Assembly: GCA_027487675.1 (NCBI GenBank)
Contig: JAIYDD010000132.1
Span: 1 to 64,000, forward strand
Direction: 5' to 3'
Length of the DNA: 64,000 nucleotides
Origin: Acetobacteraceae bacterium
GTDB taxonomy: Bacteria > Pseudomonadota > Alphaproteobacteria > Acetobacterales > Acetobacteraceae
Position numbers and translations under genes: made by a program. Below the pieces are notes generated by a model. That model worked only from the letters and a program-made list of their open reading frames with translations. It had not been told where the DNA came from and did no database searches. Shown here piece after piece: positions 47,394 through 57,450 of the stretch (positions within the stretch are counted from its first letter, which is position 1; every line of letters begins with the position of its first letter).

Positions 47394-48419
47394 ATGCGTC
47401 GCAGCGCCTTCCTGCTCACCGGCCTCGCGCTCGGCCTTTCGCTCGCCGCCCCGGCCGAGGCCCAGCAGCGCACCCGGCTGACCGTCTACACCGCGCTCGA
47501 GAACGAGCAGCTCGCCCCCTTCAAGCAGGCCGCCGAGGCCGCGGTGCCGGGCATCGAGATCGCCTGGGTGCGCGATTCCACCGGCGTCATCACCGCCCGC
47601 CTGATCGCGGAGCGCCAGAACCCGCGCGCCGACATCGTCTGGGGCCTCTCGGTCTTCTCGCTGCTGCAGATGGAAGCGCTCGACATGCTCGAGCCCTACA
47701 CGCCGGCCGGCGCGCAGGCGCTGCGGCCCAACATGCGCAGCGACCGCAACCCGATGACCTGGACGGGCATGGACGCCTTCGTCTCCGCCGTCTGCTTCAA
47801 CACCGTCGTCGCCCAGCAGCGCAACCTGCCGCGCCCCTCCACCTGGGCCGACCTGCTGGATCCGCGCTTCCGCGGCCAGGTGGTGATGCCGAACCCCAAC
47901 TCCTCCGGCACCGGCTTCCTGACGCTGGCCGGCTGGATCGGCGCGATGGGCGAGCAGAACGCGTGGCAGTACATGACGCGCCTGCACGACAACATCCAGG
48001 TCTACACCCATTCCGGCAGCGCGCCCTGCAACAACGCCGCGCGCGGCGAATACGCCGTCGGCCTCTCCTTCGACATGCGCTCCGTCGCGCTGCGCAACCA
48101 GGGCGCGCCGATCGAGATCATCATCCCGACGGACGGCGTCGGCTTCGACCTGGAAGCCACCGCGATCATGCGCGGCACGCGCAACCTGGACGCCGCGCGG
48201 CGGCTGGCGGACTTCGCCGTCTCCCGCCCCGCGATGGAGCTCTATGGCCGCTACTACGCGCTTCTCGCGCTGCCCGGCGTGGAGCCCACCGTGCGCGGCT
48301 ACCCGGCCGAATTCGCCCAGCGCCTGGTGAACGCGGATTTCCGCGAGATCGCCGGCCAGCGCGAGCGCATCCTGCGCGAATGGGCGAGCCGCTTCGACGG
48401 CAAGTCCGCGCCGCGCTGA
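47394..48419 (+). CDS. 2-aminoethylphosphonate-type ABC transporter, substrate-binding protein
   Basis: A 341-residue periplasmic protein with a signal peptide ending A-E-A-Q at residue 24. The mature start L-T-V-Y-T-A-L-E-N-E-Q and the segments W-V-R-D-S-T-G-V-I-T-A-R-L and N-P-R-A-D-I-V-W-G-L are those of the binding protein of the putative 2-aminoethylphosphonate importer family (iron(III)-binding-protein fold). With the ATPase and fused permease downstream it forms a full importer. The substrate is inferred from family only; iron or another small anion remains possible. It opens an eleven-gene co-directional run. Confidence 0.88.
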   Translation: MRRSAFLLTGLALGLSLAAPAEAQQRTRLTVYTALENEQLAPFKQAAEAAVPGIEIAWVRDSTGVITARLIAERQNPRADIVWGLSVFSLLQMEALDMLEPYTPAGAQALRPNMRSDRNPMTWTGMDAFVSAVCFNTVVAQQRNLPRPSTWADLLDPRFRGQVVMPNPNSSGTGFLTLAGWIGAMGEQNAWQYMTRLHDNIQVYTHSGSAPCNNAARGEYAVGLSFDMRSVALRNQGAPIEIIIPTDGVGFDLEATAIMRGTRNLDAARRLADFAVSRPAMELYGRYYALLALPGVEPTVRGYPAEFAQRLVNADFREIAGQRERILREWASRFDGKSAPR

Positions 48420-49540
48420 TGCGCGACGAGACCGCGGTGGCGGAACGGGGGGCTGGCGCCGCCGCGGCGCGGCCCCCCTATCTCGAGGTCGTCAGCCTCG
48501 GCAAGCAGTTCGGCACGTTCGTGGCCCTTCGCGACGTCAGCCTGACGATCGCGGAGGGCGAATTCGTCTCCTTCGTCGGGCCCTCGGGCTGCGGCAAGAC
48601 GACGCTGCTGCGCGCCATCGCGGGCCTCGATCCCGCCACCACCGGCGTGATCCGGCAGGCGGGGCGGGAGATCACCGGCCTGCCGCCGGCGGAACGCGAT
48701 TTCGGCATCGTCTTCCAGTCCTACGCACTGTTCCCGAACATGACCGTCGGCGCGAACGTCGCCTATGGCCTGCGCGGCCCGTCCTGGCCGAAGCAGCGTG
48801 CCCAGGCGCGGGTCGGGGAATTGCTGCACCTCGTCGGCCTGGCGGACCAGGTGGCGAAATATCCCGCGCAGCTCTCCGGCGGGCAGCAGCAGCGCGTGGC
48901 ACTCGCCCGCGCCCTGGCGCCGGAGCCCGGGCTGCTGCTGCTGGACGAGCCGCTCTCCGCGCTCGATGCCATCGTGCGGCTGCACCTGCGGCAGGAGATC
49001 CGCGGCCTGCAGCGCCGCCTCGGCGTCACCACCATCATGGTGACGCACGACCAGGAGGAGGCGATGGGCGTCTCCGACCGCATCGTCGTGATGTCGCGCG
49101 GCCTGGTGGAGCAGGTGGGCACGCCGGAGGAGGTCTATCGCCGCCCCGCCAGCGCCTTCGTCGCCGGCTTCGTCGGCCGCTCCTCGGGCTTCGACGCGGT
49201 GGTGGAGGCGACGCCGGGCACGGTGATGGCGGCCGGCCGGCTGATCCCGGCGGAGGCCGCGCGCGGCCTGCTGTTCGGCACGCCGGTGCGCTGCTTCGCC
49301 CGGCCGGAGGATGTGCGCCTCGGCCCCGCCGCCGCCGCGATGCCCGGCGCGGTGGAGATGGAGGTGACGCATGTCGAGTTCCTGGGCGCGCTCTGCCGCG
49401 TCGCGCTGGAAGCGCCGAAGCTGAAGCTCGAAGCCGATGTGACGCCGGAGGCGCTGCGGATGCTCGGCGCGCTGCCGGGCGCGCTGCTGCCGGCCGCGAT
49501 GCCGGCGGACCGCATCATGGTGTTCCGCGCCGATGAGTGA
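48419..49540 (+). CDS. ABC transporter ATP-binding protein (2-aminoethylphosphonate type)
   Basis: A 373-residue ATPase. Walker A is G-P-S-G-C-G-K-T-T at 54-62, the signature is L-S-G-G-Q-Q-Q-R, Walker B ends L-L-L-D-E-P, and the switch His is in V-T-H-D-Q. The C-terminal third is a TOBE-type regulatory region (F-A-R-P-E-D-V-R-L). This size and order are as in iron(III), putrescine and 2-aminoethylphosphonate importers. Its start shares a base with the stop of the binding-protein gene (TGATG) and its end overlaps the permease gene by 8 bases. Confidence 0.93.
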   Translation: MRDETAVAERGAGAAAARPPYLEVVSLGKQFGTFVALRDVSLTIAEGEFVSFVGPSGCGKTTLLRAIAGLDPATTGVIRQAGREITGLPPAERDFGIVFQSYALFPNMTVGANVAYGLRGPSWPKQRAQARVGELLHLVGLADQVAKYPAQLSGGQQQRVALARALAPEPGLLLLDEPLSALDAIVRLHLRQEIRGLQRRLGVTTIMVTHDQEEAMGVSDRIVVMSRGLVEQVGTPEEVYRRPASAFVAGFVGRSSGFDAVVEATPGTVMAAGRLIPAEAARGLLFGTPVRCFARPEDVRLGPAAAAMPGAVEMEVTHVEFLGALCRVALEAPKLKLEADVTPEALRMLGALPGALLPAAMPADRIMVFRADE

Positions 49541-51284
49541 CGCCGTGCTGGGCGAACGGCTGCCGCAGCCGCGCCCGCCGCGCGGCGCGCCAGCCGGCCC
49601 GCCGGTGCGCATCGCCGCCTCGCTCGACCAGCGGCTGATGCAGGCCGGGCTGTGGCTGGCGCTGGCCTTCCTGGCGATCTCGCTGGCGCTGCCGATGGGC
49701 ATGCTGCTGGCGCGCGCCTTCCAGGATGCGCAGGGCGGCTTCGTCGGGCTGGCCAACTTCGCGACCTATGTCACCACGCCGTCGCTGGTGCGCTCCGTCT
49801 GGAACAGCGTCTGGACGGCGGCGGTGACCACCATCCTCGTCGTACCGCTGGCCTTCGCCTATGCCTATGCCCTGGCGCGGTCCTGCATCCCCTTCAAGGG
49901 CATCTTCCGCGCCGTGATGCTGGTGCCGATCCTGGCACCCTCGCTGCTGCCGGCGCTGGCGCTGATCTACCTGTTCGGCAACCAGGGCATGCTGCGCTGG
50001 ATGCTGTTCGGCGAGAACATCTACGGCCCCTGGGGCATCGTCGCCGCGCAGGTTTTTTATTGTTTTCCGGCCGCCGCCATCATCCTCTCCGTCGCACTCT
50101 CCACCGCCGATGCGCGGCTCTATGAGGCGGCGGAGGCGCTGAAGGCCGGCCGCTTCCGCATCTTCCTGACCGTGACGCTGCCCGGCGCCGTCTATGGCCT
50201 CGTCTCGGCCGGCGTCGTCGTCTTCACCCTGGTCGTCACCGATTTCGGCATCCCGAAGGTGATCGGCGGGCAGTTCCAGGTGCTGGCCACCGATGTCTAC
50301 AAGCAGGTGGTCGGGCTGCAGGACTTCAACATGGGCGCGGTGGTCGGCATGGTGCTGCTGCTGCCGGCCATCGCCGCCTTCGCCCTGCAGCGCTGGGCGG
50401 AAGGCCGCCGCGCCGGCACGCTGACCGGCCGCGCGACGCCCTACATCCCGCGCCCGCGCCGCGCGCGCGACCTGCCGCTGCTGGTCCTGTGCATCACCGT
50501 CGCCGCGCTGCTGCTCGGCATCGTCGGCGTCGCCGCCTGGGGATCGCTGATCCGCTTCTGGCCCTGGAACCTGTCGCTGACGCTCGACAACTACGAATTC
50601 TCGCGCTTCGACGCCTCCGGCTGGGGCGCCTTCCTGACCTCGATCGAGATGTCGCTGCTGACGGCGACGATCGGCGCGGCCATCGTCTTCGTCGTCGCCT
50701 ACCTGCTGGAACGCGCGCCGCAGGCGACGCGCGGGGCGCGGCTGCTGCGCGGCGCCGTCGGCTTCCTGGCCACCGCGCCGCTGGCCATCCCGGGCCTGGT
50801 GCTGGGCCTCGCCTTCATCCTGTTCTTCAACCACCCGGCCAATCCGGCCGGCATCATCTACGGCACGCTCGCGATCCTGGTGCTGAACAGCCTGGTGCAT
50901 TTCTACACCGTGGGGCACCTGACCGCCGCCACCGCCATCCGCCAGCTCGACCCGGAATTCGAGGCGGTGGGCAGCAGCCTGAAGGTGCCGGCCTGGACCA
51001 CCTTCGGCCGCGTCACCGTGCCGATCTGCCTGCCGGCGATCCTGGACATCTGGGTCTATCTCTTCGTCAATGCGATGACGACGGTCAGCGCGGTGATCTT
51101 CCTCTACGGCCCGGACACCAAGCCGGCCTCCGTCGCCGTGGTGCACATGGACGAAGCGGGGCAGGCCAGCGCGGCCGCCGCCATGGCCTGCACCATCCTG
51201 GCCGCGACGGCGGCGGTGAAGATCCTGCATGTGGCGATGGGCGGCGCGGTGGACCGGCTGACCCAGGCCTGGCGCCGGCGCTGA
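49533..51284 (+). CDS. ABC transporter permease, fused two-domain (2-aminoethylphosphonate type)
   Basis: A 583-residue inner-membrane protein with about twelve helices: two binding-protein-dependent permease domains in one chain, as in the iron(III) and putative 2-aminoethylphosphonate families. The ATPase-docking loops are recognisable as E-A-A-E-A-L-K-A-G-R-F (first half) and E-A-V-G-S-S-L-K-V-P (second half). It overlaps the ATPase gene by 8 bases. Residues 174-178 (V-F-Y-C-F) are coded by an A/T-rich run including six T at 50053-50058, odd for this genome. Confidence 0.94.
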   Translation: MSDAVLGERLPQPRPPRGAPAGPPVRIAASLDQRLMQAGLWLALAFLAISLALPMGMLLARAFQDAQGGFVGLANFATYVTTPSLVRSVWNSVWTAAVTTILVVPLAFAYAYALARSCIPFKGIFRAVMLVPILAPSLLPALALIYLFGNQGMLRWMLFGENIYGPWGIVAAQVFYCFPAAAIILSVALSTADARLYEAAEALKAGRFRIFLTVTLPGAVYGLVSAGVVVFTLVVTDFGIPKVIGGQFQVLATDVYKQVVGLQDFNMGAVVGMVLLLPAIAAFALQRWAEGRRAGTLTGRATPYIPRPRRARDLPLLVLCITVAALLLGIVGVAAWGSLIRFWPWNLSLTLDNYEFSRFDASGWGAFLTSIEMSLLTATIGAAIVFVVAYLLERAPQATRGARLLRGAVGFLATAPLAIPGLVLGLAFILFFNHPANPAGIIYGTLAILVLNSLVHFYTVGHLTAATAIRQLDPEFEAVGSSLKVPAWTTFGRVTVPICLPAILDIWVYLFVNAMTTVSAVIFLYGPDTKPASVAVVHMDEAGQASAAAAMACTILAATAAVKILHVAMGGAVDRLTQAWRRR

Positions 51285-51324
51285 GCCTGGACGCGGCGCG
51301 CCGCGCCGTGGTGTCCTGCCGGGC

Positions 51325-51501
51325 GTGACACCCAGCCCCTGCCGCAAGACCTGCACCCTCGATCCCCGTTCCGGCCTCTGCCTCGGCTGCGGCCGCAGCG
51401 GCGCGGAGATCGAGGCCTGGCCCTCCATGACGGAGGCCGCGCGCGCCGTGCTGGTGGCGGAGCTGCCGGCGCGGATGGCCGCGCTGGCGCGGCGGGCATG
51501 A
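51325..51501 (+). CDS. DUF1289 protein
   Basis: A 58-residue protein from a GTG start, below usual ORF cut-offs. The family's four cysteines are present in S-P-C-R-K-T-C-T-L-D and G-L-C-L-G-C-G-R, then E-I-x-x-W at the expected distance and a helical tail. It probably binds a metal such as zinc. The stop overlaps the ATG of the lyase-like gene (ATGA), and it starts 40 bases after the permease gene. DUF1289 genes are common and of unknown function. Confidence 0.9.
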   Translation: MTPSPCRKTCTLDPRSGLCLGCGRSGAEIEAWPSMTEAARAVLVAELPARMAALARRA

Positions 51502-52985
51502 TCCTGCTCGGCGCCGCGCCGCTCTGCGTCACGGAGGTGGTGCGCGCCGGCGCCCCCGGCATCACCGCCGCCTTCGCCCCCGCGGCGCTGGACCGCATCC
51601 GCGCCGCCGAGGTCGTGGTCGCGCGCCACGCGGCGTCCGAGCAGCCGGTCTACGGCCTGAACACGGGATTGGGCGGCAATCTCGGGACGCGCATCGCGAA
51701 GGGGGAGGTGGCGGCGTTCCAGGTCGCGCTGATCCGCGGCCGCGCCATCGCCGTCGGCCCCGCCTTGCCGCAGGCCACCTGCCGCGCCGCCATGCTGTGC
51801 CGGCTGGCCGAGATCGCCGGCGGCGCCACCGGCATCTCCCTGCCCGCGGCAGAGCTGCTGCTGGCGATGTTCAACCGCGGGGTGGTGCCGGTGCTGCCGG
51901 GGCTGGGTTCCATCGGCGCCAGCGACATCGGCATCATGGGCCACATGGCCGCCGCGATGATCGGCCGCGGCGAGGCGTGGCTGAACGGGCAGCGCATGCC
52001 CGCCGCGCAGGCGCTGGCGGAAGCGGGCCTTGCGCCGCTGGTGCCTGGGCCGAAGGATGGGCTGGCGCTGGTCAGCCACGGCGCCGCCACCTCCGCCGCC
52101 GCGGCGATGGCGCTGCACGCGATCGGCGCGCGGCTGCGCCTGCACATGGCCGTGCTGGCGCTGGCGATGGAAGGCTATGCGGCCAATCCCGCCATCCACG
52201 ATCCGCGCCTGGCCGCGCTGCGCCCCGCGCCGGGCCAGGCGGAGGCCGCGGCTGCGCTGCGCCGCCTGCTGGAAGGCAGCGCGCTGAACACGCCGGGCGT
52301 CAGCCGCAACCTGCAGGACGCGCTGTGCTTCCGCCTGGCCGCGCCGGTGATGGGCGCGGCCTTCGCGGCGCTGCGCGACGCCGAAACGCTGGTCGAGACC
52401 GAGATCAACGGCGCCACCACCTCGCCCGCCGTGCTGGTGGACAGCGGCGAGATCCTGTCCTCGCCCAATTTCCACGCGCCGGCGCTAACGCTGGCGCTGG
52501 ATGCGCTGGCCGCCGCGCTGGCGCATGCGGCATCCGCCAGCGGGCTGCGCATCGCCAAGCTGATGACGGCGCGCTTCTCCGGCCTGCCGGCCTATCTCTC
52601 GCCCGCGGGCGGCGGTTCGGCGGGCTATGTGCCCTTGCAGAAGGTGGCGGCCGATCTCTGCGCCGAGATCCGCCTGCAGGCGACGCCCGCCGGCCCCGAG
52701 ATCCTCGCCGTGTCCGACACGGCCGAGGACCTGGCGCCGCTGACGCTGCACGCCGTGCGCAAGCTGGAACGCCAGATCACGCCGCTGCGCTACCTGGCGG
52801 CGATCGAGGCGCTGGCGGCGGCGCAGGCGGTGGATCTGCGCGGCATCGCGCCGCTCGGCGCCGGCACCGCGACGCTGCACGCGGCGATCCGCGCGCGCGT
52901 CGCCCCGCTGGCCGAGGATCGCGAATCGGCCTTCGACGTCGAAGCGGTGGCCCAGGTGCTGGACACGATGGCGGAGGGTGCCTGA
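51498..52985 (+). CDS. Aromatic amino acid lyase-family protein with altered MIO motif
   Basis: A 495-residue homologue of histidine and phenylalanine ammonia-lyases. The catalytic Tyr52 lies in Y-G-L-N-T-G-L-G, and N-L-Q-D-A-L-C-F-R, N-G-A-T-T-S-P-A-V and S-P-N-F-H-A-P follow the family order. The cofactor loop, normally G-A-S-G-D-L, reads G-S-I-G-A-S-D-I-G: Ala141-Ser142-Asp143 in place of Ala-Ser-Gly, with one residue fewer. MIO forms by cyclisation across that glycine, so the cofactor may be made poorly, differently or not at all. Other histidine-utilisation genes are not nearby; instead ABC importers flank it. It is coupled to the DUF1289 gene. Confidence 0.88.
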   Translation: MILLGAAPLCVTEVVRAGAPGITAAFAPAALDRIRAAEVVVARHAASEQPVYGLNTGLGGNLGTRIAKGEVAAFQVALIRGRAIAVGPALPQATCRAAMLCRLAEIAGGATGISLPAAELLLAMFNRGVVPVLPGLGSIGASDIGIMGHMAAAMIGRGEAWLNGQRMPAAQALAEAGLAPLVPGPKDGLALVSHGAATSAAAAMALHAIGARLRLHMAVLALAMEGYAANPAIHDPRLAALRPAPGQAEAAAALRRLLEGSALNTPGVSRNLQDALCFRLAAPVMGAAFAALRDAETLVETEINGATTSPAVLVDSGEILSSPNFHAPALTLALDALAAALAHAASASGLRIAKLMTARFSGLPAYLSPAGGGSAGYVPLQKVAADLCAEIRLQATPAGPEILAVSDTAEDLAPLTLHAVRKLERQITPLRYLAAIEALAAAQAVDLRGIAPLGAGTATLHAAIRARVAPLAEDRESAFDVEAVAQVLDTMAEGA

Positions 52986-53087
52986 CACGCCGCCGCGAAG
53001 CCCCTTGCCCTGCAGCGCCGCACGGTTTCACATGACGGGAACACGGCCGCAGCCCTGCTCGCGGCCCGGGAAGCAGAGGGGCTTGCC

Positions 53088-54641
53088 ATGACCACCGCGA
53101 TCGACCGCCGGCGCCTGCTCGCCGGCACCGCCGCTTTCGGCCTGGCCTCCGGTGCGGGCATCGACGCCGCGCGCGCGCAATCCGCGCCGCGCCAGAACAT
53201 CGCCGTGCGCGTCGAACGCGACCCGGAGGTGATCGACCCCGGCTTCCGCACCGGCCCGCATGACGGCAACATCATCCGCGTCGTCTACCAGCGCCTGATC
53301 AAGCACCGCGCCAATTCCGGCGAGACGGAGCTGGATGCGGCGGCGGAGGTCACGCAGGTCTCCCCCACGCTGATCGAGTTCCGCCTGAAGCCCGGCCAGA
53401 TGTTCACCGACGGCTTCGGCGAGATGACGGCGGAGGACGTGAAGTTCTCCTTCGAACGCGTCGGCCTGGAACCCGCGGCGGGCGCGCGCCCCTCGCCCTA
53501 TCGCGCCGACTGGACGGGCCTCGAGCGCGTGGAGGTCACCGGCCAGTACACCGGCCGCATCGTGCTCTCGCGCCCGAATGCGGGCCTGTTCGGCATCGCG
53601 CTCGCCGATGTGTCGGGCTGCATCGTCAGCAAGCGCGCGGTGGAGAGCCGCGGCGTGGAGCACAACATCCGCCCCGTCGGATCGGGCCCCTATCAGCTGG
53701 CGTCGCTGGAACGCCAGCGCGGCGCGGTGCTGCGCGCCAACCCGACCTACACGGGCACGCGCCCCGCCTTCGCCGAGGTCGCGGTGCGCTTCATCCCCGA
53801 CCATCGCGCGACGGAGCTTGCGCTGCGCGCCGGAGAGCTCGACTTTGCCATCCTGCCGCCCAACGTCGCGGAGCCGCTGCGCAACGCGCAGGGGCTGACG
53901 GTCAGCGAACGCCCCGGCCTGCAATACATCTGGCTCGGCATGAACATGGAGAAGCCGCCGCTCAACGACATCCGCGTGCGGCAGGCGATCCGGCTCGGCC
54001 TCGACGTGGATCAGATGCTGCTCGCCGGCTACAACGGCCGCGCGCCGCGCCTGAATGCGCTGATCCCCGCGCCGATCCCGGGCCATTGGCCGGATGCGCC
54101 CGTCTATCGCCGCAACGTCGCCGAAGCCCGCCGCCTGCTGGCGGAAGCCGGCGCGCGCAACCTGCGACTGAAGCTGCTGGTGCTGAACCAGCCCGCCTTC
54201 CAGAACATGGCGCTGGTCGCCCGCGCGCTGCTGCAGGAGATCGGCGTCACGGTGGAGGTCGATGCGCGCGACGGCGGCGGCTTCTGGTCCGCCGGCCGCG
54301 GCGATGCCGGCCGCGACATCGAGATGTACATGACCGTGTTCAACGGCAAGCTCGACCCGAACTTCCTCATGCAGTGGTTCGTCTCGTCCCAGATCGGCGC
54401 CTGGAACTGGCAGCGCTTCGCCGATCCCGAATTCGACCGGCTGTTCGAGCAGGCGGCGGCGGAGCTCGACCCCGCGCGGCGCGTGCAGCTGGCGATCGAG
54501 GCGCAGCGCCTCATGGACCGCTCGGCGGCCTTCGTCTGGCTGACCAACAACGTCTCCTTCGTCGCGCACCGGTCCTGGCTGCGCCCGGCTTCCGTGCCGG
54601 GTTGGCTCGACTGGCAGTACGACGGCTTTACGGCCGCCTGA
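53088..54641 (+). CDS. Dipeptide-type ABC transporter, substrate-binding protein
   Basis: A 517-residue family 5 periplasmic binding protein. The N-terminus D-R-R-R-L-L-A-G-T has the twin-arginine look of a Tat signal, with a likely cut after A-R-A. The body follows the family: I-R-V-V-Y-Q-R-L-I, F-R-L-K-P-G-Q-M-F-T-D-G, D-V-K-F-S-F-E-R, G-S-G-P-Y-Q-L and D-I-R-V-R-Q-A-I. It is the first gene of a five-gene importer that follows the lyase-like gene after 102 bases. The ligand may be a peptide, an opine-like compound or another amine; sequence does not tell. Confidence 0.92.
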   Translation: MTTAIDRRRLLAGTAAFGLASGAGIDAARAQSAPRQNIAVRVERDPEVIDPGFRTGPHDGNIIRVVYQRLIKHRANSGETELDAAAEVTQVSPTLIEFRLKPGQMFTDGFGEMTAEDVKFSFERVGLEPAAGARPSPYRADWTGLERVEVTGQYTGRIVLSRPNAGLFGIALADVSGCIVSKRAVESRGVEHNIRPVGSGPYQLASLERQRGAVLRANPTYTGTRPAFAEVAVRFIPDHRATELALRAGELDFAILPPNVAEPLRNAQGLTVSERPGLQYIWLGMNMEKPPLNDIRVRQAIRLGLDVDQMLLAGYNGRAPRLNALIPAPIPGHWPDAPVYRRNVAEARRLLAEAGARNLRLKLLVLNQPAFQNMALVARALLQEIGVTVEVDARDGGGFWSAGRGDAGRDIEMYMTVFNGKLDPNFLMQWFVSSQIGAWNWQRFADPEFDRLFEQAAAELDPARRVQLAIEAQRLMDRSAAFVWLTNNVSFVAHRSWLRPASVPGWLDWQYDGFTAA

Positions 54642-54646
54642 CCGGG

Positions 54647-55621
54647 ATGGGGGCGGGCGGCGCGCGGTATCTCGCAGGGCGGCTGCTGACCTCGCTGCTG
54701 ATCGTCTTCGGCGCGATGCTGCTGCTCTTCGCGCTGTCGGCGCTGGTGCCGGGCGATCCGGCGGCCACCCTGCTCGGCCCGCAGGCGACGCCGGAATTCG
54801 CCGCGCGCTTCGTGCGCGAGATGGGGCTCGATCGCCCGCTGCACGAAAGGCTGTGGCTGTTCCTGTCGAATGTGCTGACCGGCAATCTCGGCGTCGATGT
54901 GCTGTCGGGGCGGCCGGTGGCGGGGCTGGTGCTTTCGGTGCTGCCCTCCACCGTGATCCTGACCTTCAGCGCCATCGGCCTCGCGGTGCTGGCCGGCGTG
55001 CCGCTCGGCATCTTCGCCGCGACCCATCGCGGCAGCGTCGCGGACAACGTGCTGGCGATCCTCTCGGTCGCCTTCATCGCCGTGCCCTCCTTCGTCGTCG
55101 CGATCCTGCTGCTGCTGGTCTTCTCGCTCTGGCTCGACTGGCTGCCGGTGCTGGGCGGCGGCGATGCATCGGACCCGATCGACCAGGCGAAGCGGCTGAT
55201 CCTGCCCGCCCTGGCGCTGGCCCTCGGCTGGATCGGCTTCATCGCCCGCCTGGTGCGCAGTTCGATGCTGGAGGTGATGGCCGAGCCCTATATCCGCACC
55301 GCCCGCGCCTATGGCCTGCCGGAGCGCATCGTCACCTACAAATACGCGCTGAAGAATGCCTGCATCCCGACGCTCGCGATCCTGGGCCTCGGCATCGGGC
55401 GGCTGCTCGGCGGCGCGGTGCTGGTGGAGATCGTCTTCGCGCGGCCCGGCCTCGGGCGGCTGATCTACGATGCGATCTCGGTGCGCAACTTCCCCGTGGT
55501 GCAGGGCTCGGTGCTGGTGGTCGTCGTGCTGTTCGTGGTGGTGAACCTGTTGGTCGATCTCTCCTACGCCGCCATCGATCCGCGCCTGCGCGACCAGGGC
55601 CGGGGCGGCGCGGCGCGGTGA
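54647..55621 (+). CDS. Dipeptide-type ABC transporter permease, DppB-like
   Basis: A 324-residue inner-membrane protein with about six helices. The N-terminal helix is followed by P-G-D-P-A-A-T-L-L-G and the L-x-x-P-L-H-E-R-L-W motif of DppB/OppB proteins. The docking loop with E-P-Y-I-R-T-A-R-A-Y-G-L-P and K-N-A-C-I-P-T is canonical. It starts 5 bases after the binding-protein gene stop and overlaps the next permease by four bases. Confidence 0.94.
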   Translation: MGAGGARYLAGRLLTSLLIVFGAMLLLFALSALVPGDPAATLLGPQATPEFAARFVREMGLDRPLHERLWLFLSNVLTGNLGVDVLSGRPVAGLVLSVLPSTVILTFSAIGLAVLAGVPLGIFAATHRGSVADNVLAILSVAFIAVPSFVVAILLLLVFSLWLDWLPVLGGGDASDPIDQAKRLILPALALALGWIGFIARLVRSSMLEVMAEPYIRTARAYGLPERIVTYKYALKNACIPTLAILGLGIGRLLGGAVLVEIVFARPGLGRLIYDAISVRNFPVVQGSVLVVVVLFVVVNLLVDLSYAAIDPRLRDQGRGGAAR

Positions 55622-56472
55622 AGGCGCTGCGCGATGCCGCCGCGGTGCTGCGCGCCGCCTGCCGCAGCTTTGCGGGCGCGCTGGGCGCCGTGATCGTGCT
55701 GCTGGTGATGGTCGCGGCCCTCTTCGCGCCCTGGGTCGCGACGCATGACCCGGACGCGCTCGACATCCTGAACCGCTTCGCGGGCCCGTCCGCCGCGCAT
55801 TGGCTGGGCACGGACCATCTGGGCCGCGATCTCTATTCGCGGCTGGTGCATGGCGCTTCCGTCGCGATGGCGGTCGCGCTCTCGGCCATCGCCATCGCGC
55901 TGGTGACGGGCACCACGCTCGGCCTGCTGGCGGCCTGGCTGCCGCCGCGCGGGGAGGCCGCGGTGCTGATCCTGTTCGACATCGTGGCCGCCTTCCCCTC
56001 GCTGGTGCTGGCGCTCGCCATCGTCGCGGTGTTCGGGCCTTCCACGCTGGTCGTCGTGGTGATCGTGGGCCTGACTCTGACGCCGCATTTCGGACGCGTC
56101 GCGCGCGCGCAGGCGCTGGCCTTGCGATCGGCGCCGTTTCTCGAAGCGGAGCGCATCCTCGGCGCCTCGCTCGGAAGAATCCTGCTGCGCCATGTGCTGC
56201 CCAACATCCTCGGCCCGCTGATCGTGCTGGCCAGCATGGACATCCCCGTCGTGATCGCGATCGAGGCCGGCCTCTCCTTCCTCGGCCTCGGCGTGCGGCC
56301 ACCGCTCGCTTCCTGGGGCGTGCTGATCCAGGACGGCTACCAGTACCTCTCGGACAGCTGGATCCCCGTCCTGGTCTCCGCCGGCGCGCTGGCGGTGGCG
56401 ACGCTGGGTTTCACCCTGTTCGGGGAAGCGCTGCGCGACGCCGTGGACCCGCGCCTCGGCCGGGATCGCTGA
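55618..56472 (+). CDS. Dipeptide-type ABC transporter permease, DppC-like
   Basis: A 284-residue permease read from a GTG in the overlap GTGA with DppB. It has the OppC-N style start and six helices. Family markers are H-W-L-G-T-D-H-L-G-R-D-L-Y-S-R-L, the docking loop with A-E-R-I-L-G-A-S, and L-S-F-L-G-L-G-V near the end. It pairs with the DppB-like permease to form the channel. Confidence 0.94.
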   Translation: MKALRDAAAVLRAACRSFAGALGAVIVLLVMVAALFAPWVATHDPDALDILNRFAGPSAAHWLGTDHLGRDLYSRLVHGASVAMAVALSAIAIALVTGTTLGLLAAWLPPRGEAAVLILFDIVAAFPSLVLALAIVAVFGPSTLVVVVIVGLTLTPHFGRVARAQALALRSAPFLEAERILGASLGRILLRHVLPNILGPLIVLASMDIPVVIAIEAGLSFLGLGVRPPLASWGVLIQDGYQYLSDSWIPVLVSAGALAVATLGFTLFGEALRDAVDPRLGRDR

Positions 56473-56475
56473 GCG

Positions 56476-57446
<971 letters not shown>

Positions 57447-57450
<4 letters not shown>

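Noticed and set aside
50053-50059. T-TTT-TTA slippery heptamer suggesting programmed -1 frameshifting in the permease (and likewise in acs)
   Set aside because: In both genes the heptamer is in the wrong phase relative to the reading frame for the canonical slip, and both proteins continue normally in frame.
49515-52475. A 986-codon minus-strand frame opposite the importer permease and lyase genes
   Set aside because: Composition is Gly/Arg/Gln/His-rich with no recognisable domain, and it lies opposite genes with clear family motifs.
51498-52985. Calling the lyase-family gene hutH
   Set aside because: No other histidine-utilisation gene is nearby and the MIO tripeptide is altered, so a specific histidine ammonia-lyase name is not justified.
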